Below are positions 1 through 15,200 of a stretch of 64,000 bases of DNA, piece by piece; position 1 is the stretch's first letter; every line of letters starts with the position of its first letter. The position numbers were made by a program, and so were the translations under genes. The notes below the pieces were generated by a model. It saw only the letters and a list, made by a program, of their open reading frames with translations. It was not told the origin of the DNA and ran no database searches. This DNA is from Fratercula arctica (Eukaryota > Chordata > Aves > Charadriiformes > Alcidae), in NCBI GenBank assembly GCA_947846985.1, contig CANTUZ010000011.1, forward strand, positions 29,631,589-29,695,588. Direction: 5' to 3'.

Positions 1-2779
1 CTGATGGAAAAAGGGAGATGAAAAGAAATAACAGGTGGAAGGTATGTGTTAGGCAAAGATAGTGTGAGATAGGAGACTGAGTGCAGGACCTTGCCAAAAG
101 TCATCCTCAGTGTTTGATGCAGAACGTGGTCTCCTGAAAAATCTCTTCACTAACTGGGAAATGGTCTTGAAAGGCATGAAGTGGTGATAGCTCCTGTTAC
201 TTAGACAAACCCCAGACCCATGCGGTCCATTCTTGTCTCAGATCCATGGGGCCTTTCTGCGAGTCTTGCATGTGTTTATGCAGGGTCTGTCCGGGCCAGG
301 CACACAACAACAGCCCATCCTGCCATTAGTAATTCAAAATTAAATACAAATGGCCTTTGCATGTCTGTATTGCTTTAACAAGCTCGCTAGTCCATTAGGT
401 GGGTTTTTTCCACTTCAGTTCCTTTACATACCTTTAGGGTGACCAAGCTGTTACCCTAAACTCCTCTACTGTGCCTGAGGCCCCACATTTAGGGTGGTCT
501 TATCCCATGTTTGATAGCCAGAGGAGAAGTTCAACCAGCTGTCTTGGGTTGGATGTACACCTTGCAAGTGAAACGTGCTCTGTGCCTCCCTGTCCTGTGT
601 CTTTGGTGAATGCTGCAGCCACAGAACACTGGGAAAGCCCAAAGGTGTTGAACAGGAGAGGCAATGACATGAAAGCAAAATACTAGGAAAATCTTGCACT
701 CCTTTTGAAGTGTTTTAAAGGATTTTTAGAATCAGAATTTCAAGTAACAGAAAGCAGCTCTAAGGCATTCACTCAAATAGCGGCATTAACCTGGAATTAA
801 ATAGTTCTCTGTCTTCCCCATTGCAATTACTGAATCTTTTCTTTTTTTTAACCTGGCCAACTCTTTGAAATCAACATGGATTTGTGCAGTCATTTGGCTG
901 AAGAAAGCTGCATTTTTAAAGGGAACTACAGAGGATGTGCTCAAGAAATTAAATGGGGCTCAATGCATAGGTTTCACTGGATGCTGAGATGTGGAGGTAG
1001 CTCTAATAGCATCGTTACCCTTGTGCATTGCTGCAGCAGGGCAGCATCGCTCACAGACATCAGTGAAGGCTCAGGTCTGCAGGCAGCGATGCACCCAAGC
1101 TGACAGGGCCAAATAAATCTCCGTTCTGCTATAGCTGGGTCTGAACATAGTGAAACATCAATGTCCTCTAGATTTATTTGGAGCGAATGGTAGTGTCTTT
1201 CTTTCAGAGTTTTGTGCTTTTTGTTCTTCTCTCACCAAGAAGTCCACCTTTATAACAATGTGTTCTTAATGATCAATTAGCGAGTTTCCAAGCCACAATC
1301 CATATTACAGAATGACAAATTAGAAGTTTCTTGTGACATCATTTTCCCCCTCTAGTCCATTTAAATTAGTATGGCTTCATTTGCTGGGCAGCTTGAGCAG
1401 AGGCGCTGTCTGTGCATGAATGAATGTAAATTACATTGTTGTTTTTAAAGTTCATTTGATCTGTAAAATCTGAACTTATCTAGTTCCCTGCTCTAGCAGT
1501 TCAGCCAAGTTATTAATGAGAGGTAAAATAAAATTTTTAGTAGAAATTACACTGACACATAAGTTGCACAAACCCTTCTTCTCAATACTTACAAAACCAT
1601 TGCCTAAAAAAGAACCGAGGAAAATGAGAGCAGCCATATCGCATATGATAAATGTCCTATCCCTGACAAAACCAGCTGTAAACGGTTAAGAACACAAGAA
1701 TGGGCAAGTCCAGGTGCTTGCCTGTATTAGGGGCTTCATCAAACTGGCATCTGAACCATTAGGAGAAAACTTCCCTCTCAGTGAGTGACTTGTCCCTGTT
1801 CCACTTTTTGAATCAATTCATATTTTTGGCCTTTACGATATCTCTTTGGCAGGAATTTTTGCAGAGACATTGTTCAAGATTATATTTCCTTTGATTTGTT
1901 TCAAACCTACTCCCTGGTATATTCATTGTGTTCTCCAGAGCTTCTGCTGTTATGAGAAATAGGGAATAACCATTTCCTGTTCAGCTTTGATTCACCATTC
2001 ATTGTAGATCTATATTGTGTCCTCTCTCATTTATTTTTTTTTTTAATTTTAGGTACATAAATAATGCTGTTGGCCTCTGCACACTTAAAATTAAGCATGT
2101 TGTAAAGTGCTTGCCTGAGTCAGGGCCAAGGCTTTTGTGCCAGTTAGCTTTCTGTTCACCATTAGCCAGAGAAGTATTTGGACATGCAGGTGCCGCACAG
2201 GACCCTTTGTGTTCCCTTATCCCCACAAAAATGAAGAGCTGCCCAGGGAGGGATCCCTTGTGCTGAACTTCTGTGTGTGGCTCCTGGAGATGCTGCTGGC
2301 CTTCAGCGCCTGTGCTTAGGACCTGGAGCTGCAACCAGTGGAGCAAGACACTGAGTGCATCCAGGGTCCTGAGCCTTCAGCCCTGTGGTGCTCCTGGGAG
2401 TGATCTTTATGTATGAAGTAAGGGGAGCAGCATGTTTGGCCCAGGGGGGGTGCTTTCAGGCTAGGTCTTGGTGGTCCCCTGAACCCCCTCCACCGAGCGC
2501 AGGGGATACAGGTGACTGGAAAGGATCGCAGTGCCTTGCACTGCATCTGCTTGGCCTTGATGAGCAGCTCCTCTGCTGTGCCTTGGGTCAATGTAGGCCA
2601 GGGCAAAGAAGGAAGGATTTGTGCTCAGTCCTGTTGATTCTGGAGCAAACCTTGTTCACTCTGTCCTCTGAAACTTTATTCAGGCTGGATGAGGCCATAG
2701 GTACATCTCTATGTTACAGCATCTTTCCAATAAAAAAAGCCCAAACCCCACAATGACTAAACAAATAGATCAAGACTCA

Positions 2780-3060
2780 TTAATAACTACAGACTTCATT
2801 GCCAGTTTAACATAAGGAGCAATTTAATTGGGACCTAGACTGCTTTGTGTAGCTTCGTTAATGTAATTGAGTAATGCATATTGATTTTTCATGGGGCTCA
2901 AATCTTTTTTCTTCATCTTGTATAAGAAAGCTTGTTAAGGAATTATTAATCACACTATAATTACTTCAAGATCTATGCTCTAATTAAAACCATAAATTCT
3001 TTATTACATCTTTATTTTAATTAGACATCCAGAAAGACAATAGTTTTTACAAGAAAACTT
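2780..3060. promoter_or_regulatory. AT-rich block dense in homeodomain-type motifs, candidate conserved element
   Basis: Many TTAAT, ATTA and TAAT cores and AATTA pairs in 280 bp (for example TTTAATTGGG, GTTAATGTAATTGAG, AATTATTAATCAC, CTCTAATTAAAACC, TTTAATTAGACATCC) with no simple-repeat structure. Vertebrate gene deserts often hold enhancers of this composition. Conservation cannot be tested here, so this is only a candidate. Confidence 0.2.
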
Positions 3061-6000
3061 GTACAATAAAATTACCCGGCTTAGCAATGCTTCAAAGAGC
3101 CTGTTCTTAGGACATACAGACTCCAATAGGACTTCCTAAATGAAGACATGTGTGATTCTAGTCATAATCAGAATTAAAGATGCCCTCTGAATGTAATTAA
3201 GTAACTTTACAGTAAGATCTTCTCTATGCAACAAAACTAAGTTCATCCACAGGAGTAAGACTTTACTTTCTCTTCTTGTTTTTCTTTTGTCTTTTAAAAA
3301 TCTAGGATCGAAGAAGCATGTTCTGAAATTTTAAGAGTCTAATCAAAGGTTTAAAATATAATCCTACTATAATGAAAATAAGCTTATTATCGTAACCACC
3401 TTCTGGTATTTTCTTTTGGGTGTCTTTGGTCCTGCTGTGATAGGTACTTTTTGCCTGCCACGAGGAATTAAAAATAAGCATATTTCCGTGATCTATGTCA
3501 AAGAACCTGATATTTCTCTCATTTAACCTACTGGGAAACTAGGTCCTGGAGAAGAGTCTAGCCTATAGTTTGTGGGGTGGGTTTTAGTTTTTGAACTGTG
3601 AGTCCTATGGTTCTCTGTTACTAGAATTTGAAGATGCTTTAAAAGCACATGGTTTCACTTCATTTTTTCTTAAGATTAGAATTATTTCTGTAACATGGGA
3701 TAACGTCATGGTTTGAAATGTTAGCTAATCCACAATTTGCTTGGGTTTAAGTCCAAAACTTTATTGGAAAGGTCGATGACTAGCTGATTCAGACTGAAAC
3801 TTTTCTTAGCATAATTGAGAGTTCACCTTATCCCGGTTCAGGATAAAATGTCTCAGAGTCCTCAAAGTGTTCACAGAGGAAACCTTGTAGGTTCCCCACT
3901 TGAAGGCGGCATGTGCCAGAAATGCTTGTCATGATTCTGCAATCTATTCTTGCAATGGGTACTTTGTTTATGGCCGTACTCTTGTTGCAGGCAGGTAAGG
4001 AACCTGAGCTAAACAAAACATGCTTTCATCCATATTTATTTTGTAGGAGAAATGTACCAGTTCATTCCTCATTGCAACGCAGATTTTAAACTGTGGCAGT
4101 GTGCAAAGCACCAGGTATAAACTGCAGTGATATGCTTGTAACAGAAATGAACGCCTGTATCCCATTTTCCTTGAAGAATCTGCAATGTGTCTCCTTTTAA
4201 ATCCCAGAACACCACTTCAGAGTGATGTGTTACTATTTAAACAGACAACGTCTGATTGAAAAGCCAGCTCATAGCCTAGCAGTTGGTAAATGGTAAAAAG
4301 ATAGGTTTATTTGCCACTAACTCCTCCACTCATCACCCAAGGAAGCCAGTACACAGCCAGTGCATTGCCTAGACATATCACTTGTCAGATAATGTCTTGA
4401 TGGTCGCTTGATACTCATTCAAAATAGATGAAATAAGGTGTTGCTGGAGGGTTTGTTATAGTGGCAATTAGATTTGCATCCCTGGCTCAGCTGTGATCCT
4501 TACCTGTGCAAAACAGTCACTGCTCATCTGAGTGATGCCACAGTTACCCAGGGGCTGCAGCCTCAAGCTGCTCTGATGTTGGCTGAAACGCAGAAAGAGC
4601 GAACTTGCAAATATCCTTGTACTTTCTCGCCTCTCTTCTGCCTTTTTTTTTAACATGCCACTCTTTTCCAGCATTTTTACTGGTTTTGTTATTCTGTGGC
4701 TATTGCTTTAAATTAACCTCTGTTTATTTATGAACTAGATTGCTCATGGTTTAACATCTCCAAGGCATGGCAGATGCTGATACAGTACATGACCTCAGGG
4801 TTCAGGTTGTCCATGCTCAAAGCATTGTCTCCACCTGGGACCTGAAGCCAAACCCACTGACCTGGTCTGGTCCAGATCATGAAGGGCTTTTCCATTGGTT
4901 TCAGTAGGCTTTGAATCAGGATAACTTGACACGGTGGAGGAAATAAGTGAATTAGCTAAGTGTGAATGGAAATGTTTGAAAAATGTGGACATATTCCCTA
5001 GAGCAGTCTGCCTTGGCAATGCATAGCAGTCAGTCAGAAGTATGATAGCACCAGCTTTCATCTAAGTGATAATGAAATTATGGGGGCGGGGGGTGCAGGA
5101 AAACCTATGCTTGAGATGCAGAAGGCTGTCTGCCACAGACAGATTAGCAAATAGATCAAACAGCATTGCCAGCCGTGCACTCCTCTGCCTCAAACATTTC
5201 ACTTATTCGGCAGTCTTTGTGAAGTTTGTAAGATGTATCTGCCCTGGCTCCCACTTTAGAGAGTGGGAACAAGATGTTTTTTTCAGGCTTGAGTTCTGAG
5301 GCTTTGCTTTCCTGATCTGTCTTTGCTTAGCCTGAAAACAACTCAGCAGGTCTTCTGTGGGAATTAAGCGAACAGACTACAAGGCTGGGAGTACGTTTTG
5401 AATACTTGAGTTGAGCAGCTGAAGTAGGGAGTGAGGGGATGTGCATCAGCAAGAGCTCAATTTAAGCTATATGTCCTTCTGTGAGCAGGGGTTATCTGCA
5501 TTTCTGGTTTTATCATTGCGATATAGGTAAGCTGAAGTAGAGCAATATATGGCATTGGTTGTAGTTTGACTGGTCCCCTCAAACATCATCTACCTTCACT
5601 TATACTGGCAGGGCTATTGCAATTTATGAACCTGGGTTTACTGAGATTTTGCCCCCCCAAACCAGACAAGGTGGACAGGATTTACCTCAGAGATTGCTAA
5701 CAAGCAGAACCAGAAGGCTGTGAGTAGAAAATATTAAATATCATTGACTTATAGCTATATTAGAAGTTATTAAATAAAGAATAGTTAATTTGTAGAGACC
5801 AAAGTACAGTGAACCACTCAAGTGAATTAATGTGATCAGTGTCTCTGAAAAGCACGGGAAATTTTTAGACACCTCTATCAAGAGAAAACAGATATCTGTT
5901 CAATCTTCCTGCTACCCAAATAGAAATCAAAACAATAAATAGGCTTCCTATTATGTAGGAAACTACATTATTTAACCTGTCAATATTTTTCAGCAATAGA

Positions 6001-8879
6001 GCAAAAGGGTTTTTTGACATCTCTGCCTTTTGAGCTCCTCTAAATGCTTAAGACCTGCTATTCATTTCATGGGAATCCCTGGGTGGCTATCATACTCAAA
6101 GATTCAATATCTATTTCTTTAAGAATCAAACAACATACATTAAGCAATTATTTACTCAGATAATTTGTATGTATTTAGTATCCTTAAGTCACTGATCTTA
6201 TTATAGATATAATATGTTTTCCCTCTTTGAGAAGCAAATAACCTTTTTTACTATTACAAATGTCAGGAAACGGTTATTCTCAAATTCTCGTGACTATGAC
6301 AGAGGGCGGGAGATATCACATGACACTATTGAGCAGAAAAATAAAAAAGGAGATGCATAATGAAATTGTGGAACTCATGGCTGCAAGATGCTGCAGGACC
6401 AAGGGAATAAAAAACAGTGAGAAATTAATTGAAAGGTCCATTGCAGGGCATTAGATGGATCTCTAGTTTTCAAATTTCTAGCAACTGGGGACAGTGGATA
6501 ATTCAAGACCAAGCAGTCATCGTAACAAATAGGACATCTGTTACTGGACACTTTGGAGAGAGGATCCTGGGCTGGAAAGGGTCTCACTCTGATCCATGTG
6601 TCATGTTCTTAAATGGTAGGAGAAATAAATGAGAGACTTATAAATGATTACTTGTATACAACTATTTACCCTCAGAAGACGCACCAACCAGCCTCGCATG
6701 TCCCACTGTGGGCAGGATTGCAGCTCTCCTGTGTGGGGGGGCTGCTGAGCGAGCCCTGATGCTATGGCCCAGGGGTGCTCAGCTGGGGCAGAACGCAGCA
6801 CCCGTTCAGCCCTGCTTCTGCTTGGGGCACCCACACGCAGGTGCTCGCCAATATCTCCAGCTTCCAAATGGGTTCATTTTGGTGCCAACTCAAAGCCATT
6901 TCCTGTAAATGAGCAGCAAAGCGAGAAATGTCCAGAGCAATAACTCTTACTTAAGCACAGCCAGCAGAACTGGGAACAGCAAATCTGGCTGAGTGGCTGT
7001 GTCCTGTTCAGCCCGTATCAGTGAAGAGTGGGGTCTTTTTTTCCCTCCTCCCCGACTCTACCACAGGTGATGGGAGTAGAGCTTTTTAAGAAAATGAGTG
7101 ATATTGAGGCCATTTTGCAATACCATTTATTTTGAAGTGTTCATGGTGTGAAACTAACCCCAGACTCCTTGTTCCTAAGTAGTTCCTCTGCTCTGGATCC
7201 ACATGGTGACTCTAGTGTCCCAAATCCACCCTGCTTGCCCCCAGCCTTGGAGAATCTACAGAGATACAGTCTTTCTACAGCTGCATCCATCTCTCCTTTG
7301 ACCCTGTAGACCTGATCCTCCAAACTGGGTAACTCCAGATACCCCCTACCCCCATGCATGTAGATTTTTAGGGTGATTTAAAATGCATCTTTCCATTCCC
7401 ACAGGGTTACATTGGCTTCCAAACTCCTGACCCGGCGCATATGCCAAAACACCTTTTCTCCTCTCCTATTTTCTTCAAGCAGGACTAACTTCCTTTGTCA
7501 GGATAGCTGAGTAAGCCTATAGCCTATAGGCACATGAACAACAGACTTGCCTGTATGTCCTGGGGACAGTGTGACAGGGCTCTAGAAAGAATAGTCTGAA
7601 GACATTTTTCCTCTATTATTACAGTTCCTGTCTGGATTATGGATCTTTATTGCACAATATCCACTTGCTCTGCATTCAAAATGTCTCCACAGATGTGGAT
7701 GCAAATTCCACACATTAGTATACTGACAGATATTTAATATGAACAGAGAAAAGCCAAGTGAAGATTGAAATCTTCAATCCTTTAGACATCCATACAAGCA
7801 GTGAAACTGCTAACTGTTATAAATGCCTGATGACATTGCAGCTGAACTCCAGGTTCATAGCAATAAAGAGGCAGGAATTTTATTGCTTTTGTGGTCTGAG
7901 AACACCCTGAAGGCTGCTTGTTGTGGTGAAGCTTGGCTAATATGGATTAGAAAACTGGGGAGCCTGTGCTCCACCCAGCTGCTGTTGGCAGCTCTGGCTC
8001 AGGTCCTGCCAGCCCTGGGCTGGGGATGTGTACAGATCATGGTGCCGATTGCTCACACGGGGTAACTGGAGATAATGTTACCTGCCCACTGATCCATTGT
8101 GCTGAGCTCTGATGATGGAAGAAAGTCAGCATGGTAACCAGCAATTAAGTCACATGGAAAGACGCATTTCTTACCTCCTTGCTATTGGGATCCAAATTAT
8201 GCCAGAGAACTTTACACCTGCCCTTCTCAACTGTGACATCTGCCTCTCTTCCCTAGCCCCTACATGGCAGTGTGCTTTTTGCTTGACCTGCCGTCTGATC
8301 AGAGACTGACTCTGCCCCTTGTTTTCCCAGTTGGCCTCTCCTGGGAGAGCAGAAGGGATGGTGAGTTTTGCTTTGGTGATGCCTTGAGGGCAACCAGGCT
8401 GCCCCAGGCTCCCTGGCACAAGCACAAGAGCTGCTGGGGGCCAAGCATCCAGGTACCTGCGGGGAAGGCTGTTTGGCAGTGGGATCAATCTGTCTCCAGC
8501 CTGCTGTCTCCTTGGGGTGGAAGAACTGTTTTAGCTGTGTAAGCCCAGAACTGGGCATCTCGCTGTGGCCAAGCTCCCAGCTGTCTGTTCTGTGGGACTT
8601 GAGACCCCAAACTAACCTCCAATTCTACCACTGCTGAGGATGGACCGCTCTGCGGAGCCTGTGCCATAGCTGCATAAATAACACCCAGTAAAGGCAAGAA
8701 GAGGGGGAGGCAGCTACAGTACAGAAAGTGTTTTGTCCATCAATTACCCCCAATTCTTCATCCAGAAAGATTAAAGGCTGTTTGTTTGCAGTTATGTGTA
8801 ATGTCATGCTCTGTTTGTCACCTTAATAGCTCTCCTGGGATCATAAGACATGTCTAAATGCTACAGTGCCACCTTTCAG

Positions 8880-9250
8880 AAAACAGCCTACTAAAACTAA
8901 TTAATAGCGCACCCTAGTTAACACATGCAAACTTGGCATTATTAGTCTAATTAAAAGGATTTTAACAATCTCAGTTCCTTTCTCTCTCCCCCTCACTGAT
9001 TCCGACATACGCAAGTCAAGTAAATTAAACCCATTAATCACCATTGGTGCAAGTGATATAGGTGCCTGTACCACGGGCTCATCTCTGAAGAGAGACACTA
9101 ACGGGCCTCATTATGTTTAATTTTGCTCCTTAGCAAAGCATAATAAATACAAATTGTAACATCACAATAAAATATTTAATTATTCACGAGTTTGGTAAGA
9201 AACATAATTAGCTTACTGGTATGTGTCTTCATTTGGATGATAATGGATCC
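8880..9250. promoter_or_regulatory. AT-rich block with repeated TAAT/ATTA cores, candidate conserved element
   Basis: Contains ACTAATTAATAGCGC, GGCATTATTAGTCTAATTAAAA, CCCATTAATCACCATTGG, TATTTAATTATTCACG and ACATAATTAGCTTAC within 370 bp, with no recognisable repeat. The composition is typical of deep-conserved non-coding elements, but it is judged by eye only. Confidence 0.2.
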
Positions 9251-12200
9251 AATTTAGGAGCTTAACCATTTCTGGATGAAGGTTGAAAATTAGAGTTTTT
9301 CGAGGACTTTATTGCTTAAACATAAAGAGAATGAGCCCATTTCCGCAGTCTCCATTACCTCCCATAGAGAATGCTGCACGGACATCCCTGGACATGCACA
9401 GACATTTGCCAGGAACAGTCTTGGACGTATCTCTTCAGTCTTGCAAAAGTATGGGAGACTGAGGGCAGTTGGTGTTTCCAGAGATAACACTAGAGCAATC
9501 CCAAAGAACAAGATGTTAATATTTTAAGCTTAATACTGGTGGATTTTTAATTTGCTGCATAAAGACTCTGCTTTGGGTTTTGCAGCAGGTTTGAAATTCA
9601 GGGGTTTCCGTTCAGCTATATGAAAGAAGAGCCACAGCAGGGGAAGAGCAGCCAGAGCATCACAGGTGGTTTAGGCTGCGTCCTGTTTGCAAAGGGGGGG
9701 TGGCCTGGATGGCGAGCAGGTTTATCTACCCCACCTCTCTTCCCCCAGCCTATCTCCATCCCTGGGCACAAGTCTGGCCGTGGTAAAAACGTCCCAGGAG
9801 CTGCGGGTGGATGGAGCTGTGGCTGGCAGAGGCCGTGCTGCTGCAGCTCAGGGGTGCAGGAGTTAACTTGATGTACTGCTTGGTGCAGGAGGCAACCCTG
9901 CCGACAATTTAGCACTGCCATTTGCTTTTATGGGATCCTAATTTTATTTATTTTATGTTCTCCTTATTGCACATATTTAGGTGACAGATGTGTACGTTCC
10001 TTAATCTCTTCCTCATTACCCTATGAAATTGTAGCTGCGTTTTGACAGCTTTCAGACAAAGATAAAAGAGGAGAGGAAAACTTCAAACATATGGAAATTT
10101 GCCGAGACCCTGGACTGACTCCTGGTGGGGAGATCACTGAACACATAGTTAGAGGAATTAGTTAAGACTGATGGCCTTTGAGTTCATGGTGCCTGAATGC
10201 AGATGTAAGGGAAAGCATCGCTCAAGCAGCCGTGATCCCAGCTTTCGATTATGTATCATAGAGAAGCAAAGGGAGCTTAGGAGTGGATTAATGCTCTGAA
10301 CAGATTAATTCAAAATTGTATTTCCAATGCACTTGCCATGTACCTCTGCACTGTAGCCTTTGCTTAAGGGAAAACAAGAAAAAAACACCAGTGAAGCCTA
10401 GGATGTCTCTGCTCCTGTATGATGCAAACAGCACAATTCAAACTTACTTTGTAAGGTAATTAACAGTGGGGAGATTGATTGGTTTGACAGAATACAGTGT
10501 TTTACCACAAGGGGAATGGGAGCCTTACGCCAAAATTAAGACAAACAAGGCACTGTATTTTTGCTTACTTTTAATTATTTTGCATTATTTGCCATACCCA
10601 TTTTACTTACACTATCATGATGTCCCCTTCACCATTTCTCATTTCTAAATAGATTTTCAAAAATTCCCCTAAAACATGAATTATATTGTCTTTCTGAAGA
10701 AGGCATTCAAATTAGTGCAAGAGAGTGTGAATATAAATTTGCAATCAACATTATAAATGCGGTGTGAGTGTTATTTCTTCCTCCACTAATTCTTCTGAGC
10801 AAGATTTACTGTCTTGGTGAGGTTTTTTTAAATAAATTAAATATAACATGAACTAGATAGTTGTTCACATGGAGCCGGAGCTGGAAAGGCTCATTAATCA
10901 CTAGTTTAAATCCCAGAGTATCCAGTCATCCTAATTAATGATTCAGTGCTGAACTTTACTCCGGCAGTGGCAGCAGAACCGAGCTATTACCCATCTTGGC
11001 AGATAGGGACCGAGCAAGTTGGAGGGAATGAAATAGCCCGTTGGGCTGGTGAGGCAGGGCTGCTGCTACCCGGGCAGCTCGCTACCCACCTGCACCCACT
11101 GCATGGCCAGCGCTGGCCGTCACCGATGATGCTCGGTGCCCCTGGCACCTAATAGCCACATTTGCAGCACTTGGCTGGTGTAGGGTTCAAACTGCAGCCC
11201 TGTGGGATAGGTATAAGGTCGAGTACTACAGGATAACACTGCACCTCTCTGGGGTGAACTGCACCCAGTCACTCCTCAGACAGCTGCGGGCTCCCTAATA
11301 TGTAGTAGGGTGGAGCGAGAGGTTTAAAATGATCCTGCAGTCTAAGCTAGAGCACCTGCAAGGGAGAAAGGTCATACCTGTCTCCAGCAGGTGCTCCAGC
11401 GACTATTTAGGTAAAATGGAGCATATTTAAAGGGAATGAGGGTTTCTAGCCCCCTGGATTCCCAGTAAGGTGCTGGCTAATGTGCACCTTTTGGCAGAGA
11501 TGCAGGACCCCAGGGAGGGAGTGCATGGTGCCTGAGGTCTCCTCTGAATCCTTCCTGGGGTCCTGATACTTCATGCATGGGAAGAGAGCAGCTTTTGTGC
11601 AAGCCAGTGCATAATTAAAGGCTGTAGAATTGAAATTCATTCTTGTAATAGGAAAATCATAAATCATAATCCTATTATTCAAATGAATTTACCTGCTCTT
11701 TAGGGCTGCATTAGTTCTCTATTTCATTTATCTGTGTTTCTAAGGCAAATAATTCAGACTATTTCTTCAGTGCTTTTTTTCCTGTAATGTTTTCGCATGT
11801 AAATGCTTTGCATTTGTCACAAGTACCAAGGAAAAAGGACATTGTCTTTTGGTTTTGTTGTAGGTGCTTTGTTTATTACACATTGGCAGGAAAATTGACT
11901 AGGGAAGTGTTTCATCTGCCTTAGAGAACAAGAGACACGCTCAGGCCCTAGATTAGCAAAGCAACAAATTACAAACCTCTTTGCCTTGCTCCAGTCCTGC
12001 TGCCTGGAAGTTAATTAATTAGGTGGTCTTGAAGGGTTGAACTTTGCTGACAGGAGGTTTTTTTTTTGTTTCAGGCAAATTCTTACAGGAGAAAGTTAGC
12101 TTGAACATTTCACTGCATGAAAAATGTGCAGAGAATGGGGTTTGCAGTTGCATCATTGTTTTGGACTTAAAGTTTTTGTCAGCTGTTGTTATAATTAACT

Positions 12201-15200
12201 TAACCATGAGAGCTCTTAGGGCTCTACTTGCTTAATTTGTAATGCAGAATTGGGACCTTTGCAGCAGCAAATAATTTTTGTTCTTGTTGATGTTTAGCCT
12301 GGCTGGTGGGAGCTGGGAAATTTTAGTATATGTAATTTGAATTATTTCATGAAACATTTAACAAGGGCCTAGTTCATTCTTCACTAAGGCAAGTTGATAT
12401 AAGAAGGATGATGTTATGGTTAATGTAAATCATAATTATTACCAGGTGCATCACTGAACCAGGAAATTATGCTAAAAATGTAAGTTTTGCTCCATTTCAT
12501 ATTGAAAAATTACTTTGCAGCCTGACTGCCATTAATCTCTGTTACAGGAATGTTATTCTTTATTTTGGTAAATTACAGCGCTAAGACATAACAAGGCATA
12601 AATTATCAGGCCGCAGGAGGCCACTTCCCTGAGTTAAGCTGGGCTCTAACAACCCCTGACGGTGAGAAGAACCAAGCCACCAGCGCCCCGTGTCCCTACC
12701 CCAGTGTTGTCCACCCTGGGGGCACTTCAGCTCCCCACACAGCCAAGCCTTCAGCAACTCCGTTCCCTGGAACTTGTCTTCTGGACCTGTCTAAAATCAT
12801 TTGTCACAGCAGCACTCCATCTTTGTAGCTCCCATGAGGTTGTACCCTGCAGAGATTTGTGGGCTGGGTGCTCTTCATCTGTTGGCATTGTTAAATCCTC
12901 TCTAAAAATAGTTTTTATCATAAAGCAGGACTCCAGGAAGAGTTCCCTTTTTATCCAACAGCTTCATTCTTAAAGTAGGACAGGATATCTCTGTTTAGTA
13001 TCCAGCTCTGAAGGGGAGATGCAAAAGTGTATTGCTTTATTTATCCGCAGGGGATGAATTTGCTATTCCAAGGCAGAAACTTGAGGTACTTTCTGATTTG
13101 TAATAAAGATGCTTTTCCAGAAGTGATTAGCTCTGCGTTGGGCTTGGTGGCTGGGGAAGTGCCATGGCATGTAGGACTCTAATAGTACCATGTGTAGTAA
13201 GGTCTCTTCTTCTAACAGGGAGAGCTCCTGTGCAAAGGAATACTTATTATGAAATACCTAAACTTCCTCAGAGGAAGGTGCTGCTCTTCTCAGTTTGTGC
13301 CATAACATCAGAGGTATAGAGTCCTGGTAGTTTTTGTTTTGTAAGCAGAAGAAACAACTGAACATGAGTTTCCAACTACTGAATTATTCAATAAATGTGT
13401 ATAGGTTTTTGAGCTGATTCTCCACTAGGCTTTTCATGTGCTTCCAGTGAGGTTGTTTTGGTTGGTCCTACTTGATTTAATGTGAATCCAGCTTCCAGGC
13501 TACTGACTCCATGAATGGCATGAAATTCAGAATATTCTTTGCTTTTGATAGATACTTCTTTCTGCATATAAATGATACCTCTTCTCTTCCTCTCACTTGT
13601 GGCAGCTATTCCAAAACAGTGTAATTAGTGTAGCTCTTCACAATAATGTTTTAAAAAACATCATAGGATTGTTCATCAGCCCACCATCACCTGCCATGCA
13701 AAGCTTAAGTCTGACAAGGTGAATCTTGGGTGCTCTCTATGAAGTGCCTGTATATTCCATTTTGTTGAAGCTCAGCTCCTGGTACTCAAATCACTGTCCA
13801 AAAGCCCTGAAGGCCCCTCCAAAGCTTTTTATTGATTGTGCAAGCAATATTTCTCAGAAGACTCTTTATTAAATCCACCCTCACATTTGTTCTGCACACT
13901 TCATCTTTGACAACTTCCCAAGACAGGATGAATGGTTTTGATAACATAACTGAGGGACAGACCAGAAAGAAGTCTGTCCGCCTTCAGTGACCATTTTTAA
14001 TTTTTATTATGTCATCCTCAGGCTGCCGGGGAAAGGGGCTGGAGAGGACGTGTCTGCGTCTTGGCATCTCTGGTCTCTTCACTTGCAAAAAGCAATATTG
14101 AAAGCGCTGGAAGTGCACAGCGAAGCTGTAGTGTAGCCTGTGAAAATGATGATAACAGCAAATGGGAAACCATTTAATACTAGATGTGTTGGTTAGCTTG
14201 ACAGCACTGCAAGAATTTTGCCAAAGCTGAAACGTATGCCTTGATAGCGCAGAGTCAGCAGGAAAGATCCGAGCCAGCCGAAATGCCCTGCTTGTGTTCA
14301 AAGAAATTGCAGCAACAGATGCAAGTCGTGTTGCACTTCAGGGTTTGCTAGAAGCATGTGAGAGCAATATGGAGCTGCCTTTTACCTAAGCGAGGCAAGA
14401 AGTGAAATTAAATACATTTCCCTAAAGTTGGTGACTCAGCCCAAATGGTGCTCACAGGCTCATTAGTAACTTACCTGATCAAATCTTGTTTGCATAGGAA
14501 TGCAATTACATGCAGCTACCTTCAAATGATTACTGAAAAATTATTGGCATTTTCCATACTTTAGCATCTGGCATATTATTAGATGGAAGGTTTATTTCTC
14601 CTGGAAAATTGTTGAAGTGAAAGGGGGTTTAGTAGGACCGTTACCATTTGATAGCAGGGAATACTGCACTGCAAACATTGCTCTATGTGCCATTTTCTGG
14701 GCTCTTAAAAGAAATCTAGTGTCTCAGCCAGAAAGAACAGATGTGAGAAAATGGCAAAACGGTTGCCAAGCATTATGAATTAACTCTGCTGGTCAGATGT
14801 TCAACACCCCTAGTTGATGGTGTGCTAATCTAAGAGTAGACTAAATCAATCATTATCCAGGCTCAGGATATCTAGGTAGACCATAGGAAGCCTCTTGATT
14901 AATACGCACATCCTCACCTAGATGATGGTTAGCTCTGCAACTCGTGGTTAAACTGAAGGCAGAAAGAATTGCTTTTTAATAACCTTGATAATAACCCTTC
15001 TGATAGCTCCATTTAGGCATCATTATTGAATAATAGCCTGTGCATGTCGTCAAGTCACTCTGACATTAGAACAGAAAATACGCAAATATCCTGGTCATGC
15101 CACTGATCAAAACAAGAGACAAACCCTCTTCTGGGGCAAATTAACACAGTTCCCTTGATATTAACAGAATAGAGTAGAATTTCTAAGCAGACACCAAACC

